Assembly: GCA_028287885.1 (NCBI GenBank)
Contig: JAQBOT010000197.1
Coordinates: 1-7,637 of the forward strand
Direction of reading: 5' to 3'
Source of the DNA: Pedobacter sp.
GTDB lineage: Bacteria; Bacteroidota; Bacteroidia; Sphingobacteriales; Sphingobacteriaceae
DNA: 7,637 nucleotides
This document shows, in pieces, positions 6,189-7,637 of the stretch (within the stretch, counting starts at the first letter, position 1; every line of letters starts with the position of its first letter). The notes beneath the pieces were generated by a model, which saw nothing but the letters and a program-made list of their open reading frames with translations, was not told the origin of the DNA and ran no database searches. The translations under genes and the position numbers were made by a program.

Positions 6189-7439
6189 ATGAATTATCTG
6201 GAAATCTTAGATCAGGTTAAAAGGCACATTGAGGATGCATTTAATTCGAAGCTAGATAACAAGCTTGTGTACCATAATTTCTCCCATACGGAACATGTGG
6301 TAAAACATGCAGAAGAGTTGGCTAGTTATTACAAGCTGGACGAAAAAGCGTTCTTTGTTGTACTTTCTGCAAGCTGGTTTCATGATTTGGGTTATTTAGA
6401 TAAGTGGGAGGAGCATGAGCAGCGTGGTGCAGAAGCTGCTGCAGCATTTTTAGCTGAACGGGGCGTAGATGAAGAAACCATTATGGCTGTACGCGGCTGC
6501 ATTCTGGCGACCAAAATGCCACAATCGCCAAAGGGTTTACTTGAGCAAATTGTTTGTGACTCGGACCTCTATCACCTTGGCAGCGATGACTTCAAGGATA
6601 GAAACCGGCTTATGCGCAAAGAGACAGAGAATCTTCTTGGTAAGGATGTCAGTAAAGACACATGGAGGTTGGGGACGATTAAGTTGATGGAGTCCCATCA
6701 TTATCATACAGACTATTGCACTAATTTACTGGAAAAACGAAAGAGGAAAAACTTGGAATCTTTGAAGGCTAAAGTTCAGGAAAATGAATCTTTTAAAGTA
6801 CAAGGTAGTGAACCTTTGAAGGCTAATGTACATGGTAATTTGACAGACCTGACTGGTAAAGCCGTTTCGGAGGAAGTTGAACATAAACGAGAGAAAAAGG
6901 AAAAAAACAGTCGCCCGGAGCGCGGTATTGAAACGATGTTCAGAATTACCTCAGGTAATCACCAACGTCTGAGTGATATGGCGGATAACAAAGCGCACAT
7001 CATGATTTCTACCAACTCGATCATCTTGTCTGTAATTTTAAGTATTCTACTGAGGAGGCTTGAAGACAATCCGTACCTGATCATTCCAACGATGCTTCTT
7101 TTAATTGTTTGTGTGACTACGATGGTCTTTTCCATACTTGCAACCAGGCCATTTATACCTGCAGGCACGTTTACCTTACAGGATATTGAGAACAAAAGAA
7201 CGAACCTTTTGTTCTTTGGAAACTTTTACCGTATGGGTTTGGCAGAGTATGATGCTGGAATACAGAAAATGATGGACGACAGCGACTTTCTATATGGAAG
7301 TCTGATCAGGGATATTTATGGCCAAGGAGTTGTACTTGGGCGAAAATACAGGCTTTTGCGTATTGCTTATAATGTGTTTATGTATGGAATTGTGGCCTCT
7401 GTTATTGCTTTCATTATTTCGATTGTAGTTTCAATGTAA
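6189..7439 (+). CDS. HD-domain phosphohydrolase fused to a PycTM-like (Pycsar effector, former DUF5706) membrane domain
   Basis: Two-domain protein of 416 residues. Residues about 24-175 form an HD-type metal-dependent phosphohydrolase: YHNFSHTEHV (His33 is the likely first ligand), FHDLGY (His65-Asp66) and VCDSDLYHLG (Asp126, or Asp124). A charged, repetitive linker spans about 180-245. Residues about 246-416 resemble the Pycsar effector domain PycTM. That part has RLSDMADNKAHIMISTN (260-276) leading into a helix at about 271-289, a second at 297-319, a soluble segment with FFGNFYRMG and IYGQGVVLGRKYRLLR, and a third helix at about 393-415. In Pycsar defence a cyclase makes cCMP or cUMP and PycTM damages the membrane; here no cyclase is adjacent. 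The HD domain might cleave a nucleotide signal, but its substrate is unknown. Domain assignment is by recalled family patterns. The lipoprotein gene follows after six bases. Confidence 0.85.
   Translation: MNYLEILDQVKRHIEDAFNSKLDNKLVYHNFSHTEHVVKHAEELASYYKLDEKAFFVVLSASWFHDLGYLDKWEEHEQRGAEAAAAFLAERGVDEETIMAVRGCILATKMPQSPKGLLEQIVCDSDLYHLGSDDFKDRNRLMRKETENLLGKDVSKDTWRLGTIKLMESHHYHTDYCTNLLEKRKRKNLESLKAKVQENESFKVQGSEPLKANVHGNLTDLTGKAVSEEVEHKREKKEKNSRPERGIETMFRITSGNHQRLSDMADNKAHIMISTNSIILSVILSILLRRLEDNPYLIIPTMLLLIVCVTTMVFSILATRPFIPAGTFTLQDIENKRTNLLFFGNFYRMGLAEYDAGIQKMMDDSDFLYGSLIRDIYGQGVVLGRKYRLLRIAYNVFMYGIVASVIAFIISIVVSM
6756..6839 (+). repeat. Imperfect in-frame tandem repeat in the HD-PycTM linker (30/24/30 bases)
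   Basis: Three adjacent units lie at 6756-6785, 6786-6809 and 6810-6839. Units 1 and 3 are identical at 24 of 30 positions. Unit 2 lacks six internal bases, so the reading frame is kept. They encode ESLKAKVQEN, ESFKVQGS and EPLKANVHGN (residues 190-217), the core of a polar linker joining the HD domain to the membrane domain. Tandem duplication followed by divergence is the simplest origin. Confidence 0.7.
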
Positions 7440-7445
7440 CCCGGA

Positions 7446-7637
7446 ATGCAAACAAACACCAAAACATCTCAAGCTTTTCTGACTATAATGGCGCTAATTA
7501 TGATCCTTGGATGCAAAAACCCAAGTGATAAGTTCGGGAGTCCTGATCCTTATGATTTCAGCAAACCGGAAAAGTTCATTCTGCCAAATGCTTTACATGA
7601 GATATCTGGACTTGCTTTCAATAACCTGGACCCAAGT
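7446..7637 (+). CDS. Lipoprotein, possibly SdiA-regulated-type beta-propeller (start only, cut by window end)
   Basis: The first 64 codons of a gene that continues past the right edge. The N-terminus is a lipoprotein signal peptide: a weakly charged start with Lys6, a hydrophobic stretch FLTIMALIMI (11-20), then the lipobox ILGC with Cys23 as the lipidated residue. The residue after Cys is Lys, so there is no Asp-type inner-membrane retention signal as known from Enterobacteria, and export to the outer membrane is plausible. The mature start (SKPEKFILPNALHEISGLAF, residues 39-58) resembles the opening strand of SdiA-regulated (YjiK-like) beta-propeller proteins, which begin with a similar L.EISGLA pattern. 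That family call rests on one short motif and is tentative. The ATG lies six bases after the stop of the HD-PycTM gene with no room for a promoter, so the two are probably co-transcribed. Confidence 0.75.
   Translation, partial: MQTNTKTSQAFLTIMALIMILGCKNPSDKFGSPDPYDFSKPEKFILPNALHEISGLAFNNLDPS

Noticed and set aside
6189..7637. A complete Pycsar defence operon
   Set aside because: No uridylate or cytidylate cyclase domain is present in the window; only the effector-like domain was recognised, so a full system cannot be claimed.
7446..7637. Surface lipoprotein export signal after the lipidated Cys
   Set aside because: The residues after Cys23 are Lys-Asn-Pro-Ser, lacking the acidic run described for Bacteroidota surface-lipoprotein export signals.

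Overview
The window looks like a chromosomal segment from a Bacteroidota bacterium, probably of the Sphingobacteriaceae (Pedobacter/Mucilaginibacter-like). The taxon is inferred from three things: moderately AT-rich coding DNA, starts that lack clear Shine-Dalgarno sequences, and two matches to the Bacteroidota promoter -7 element TAnnTTTG just upstream of genes. The protein types fit as well. No rRNA, tRNA, CRISPR array, insertion sequence or origin was seen. Genes fill almost everything, and no gene-free stretch exceeds about 140 bases.

Layout, left to right. (1) Positions 1-1317, minus strand: an FGGY-family carbohydrate kinase, most likely gluconokinase, with its C-terminus cut off by the window edge. 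(2) Positions 1318-1453: a divergent intergenic region with a promoter-like box and a near-palindrome. (3) Positions 1454-3193 and 3177-4937, plus strand: two overlapping genes for the halves of a heterodimeric ABC exporter. The first half carries a degenerate ATPase core and the second a canonical one, and their signature motifs are degenerate in the opposite sense, so the pair should form one weak and one active ATP site. (4) Positions 4934-6121, minus strand: a membrane-anchored calcineurin-like metallophosphoesterase whose stop codon overlaps the stop codon of the exporter operon. (5) Positions 6189-7439, plus strand: an HD-domain phosphohydrolase fused through a repetitive charged linker to a C-terminal membrane domain resembling the Pycsar effector (PycTM, formerly DUF5706). 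(6) Position 7446 to the window end, plus strand: the start of a lipoprotein gene six bases after (5), possibly an SdiA-regulated-type beta-propeller protein.

The exporter genes clearly work together as one complex. The HD-PycTM gene and the lipoprotein gene probably share a transcript, but no joint function can be read from the sequence. The kinase, exporter, phosphoesterase and HD-PycTM units look like independent transcription units.

The most interesting item is the HD-PycTM fusion. It carries the membrane-effector fold of an anti-phage cyclic-nucleotide system, has a putative phosphohydrolase on the same chain, and has no pyrimidine cyclase in the visible neighbourhood. It may be a self-contained signalling or housekeeping relative of Pycsar rather than a classical Pycsar operon.
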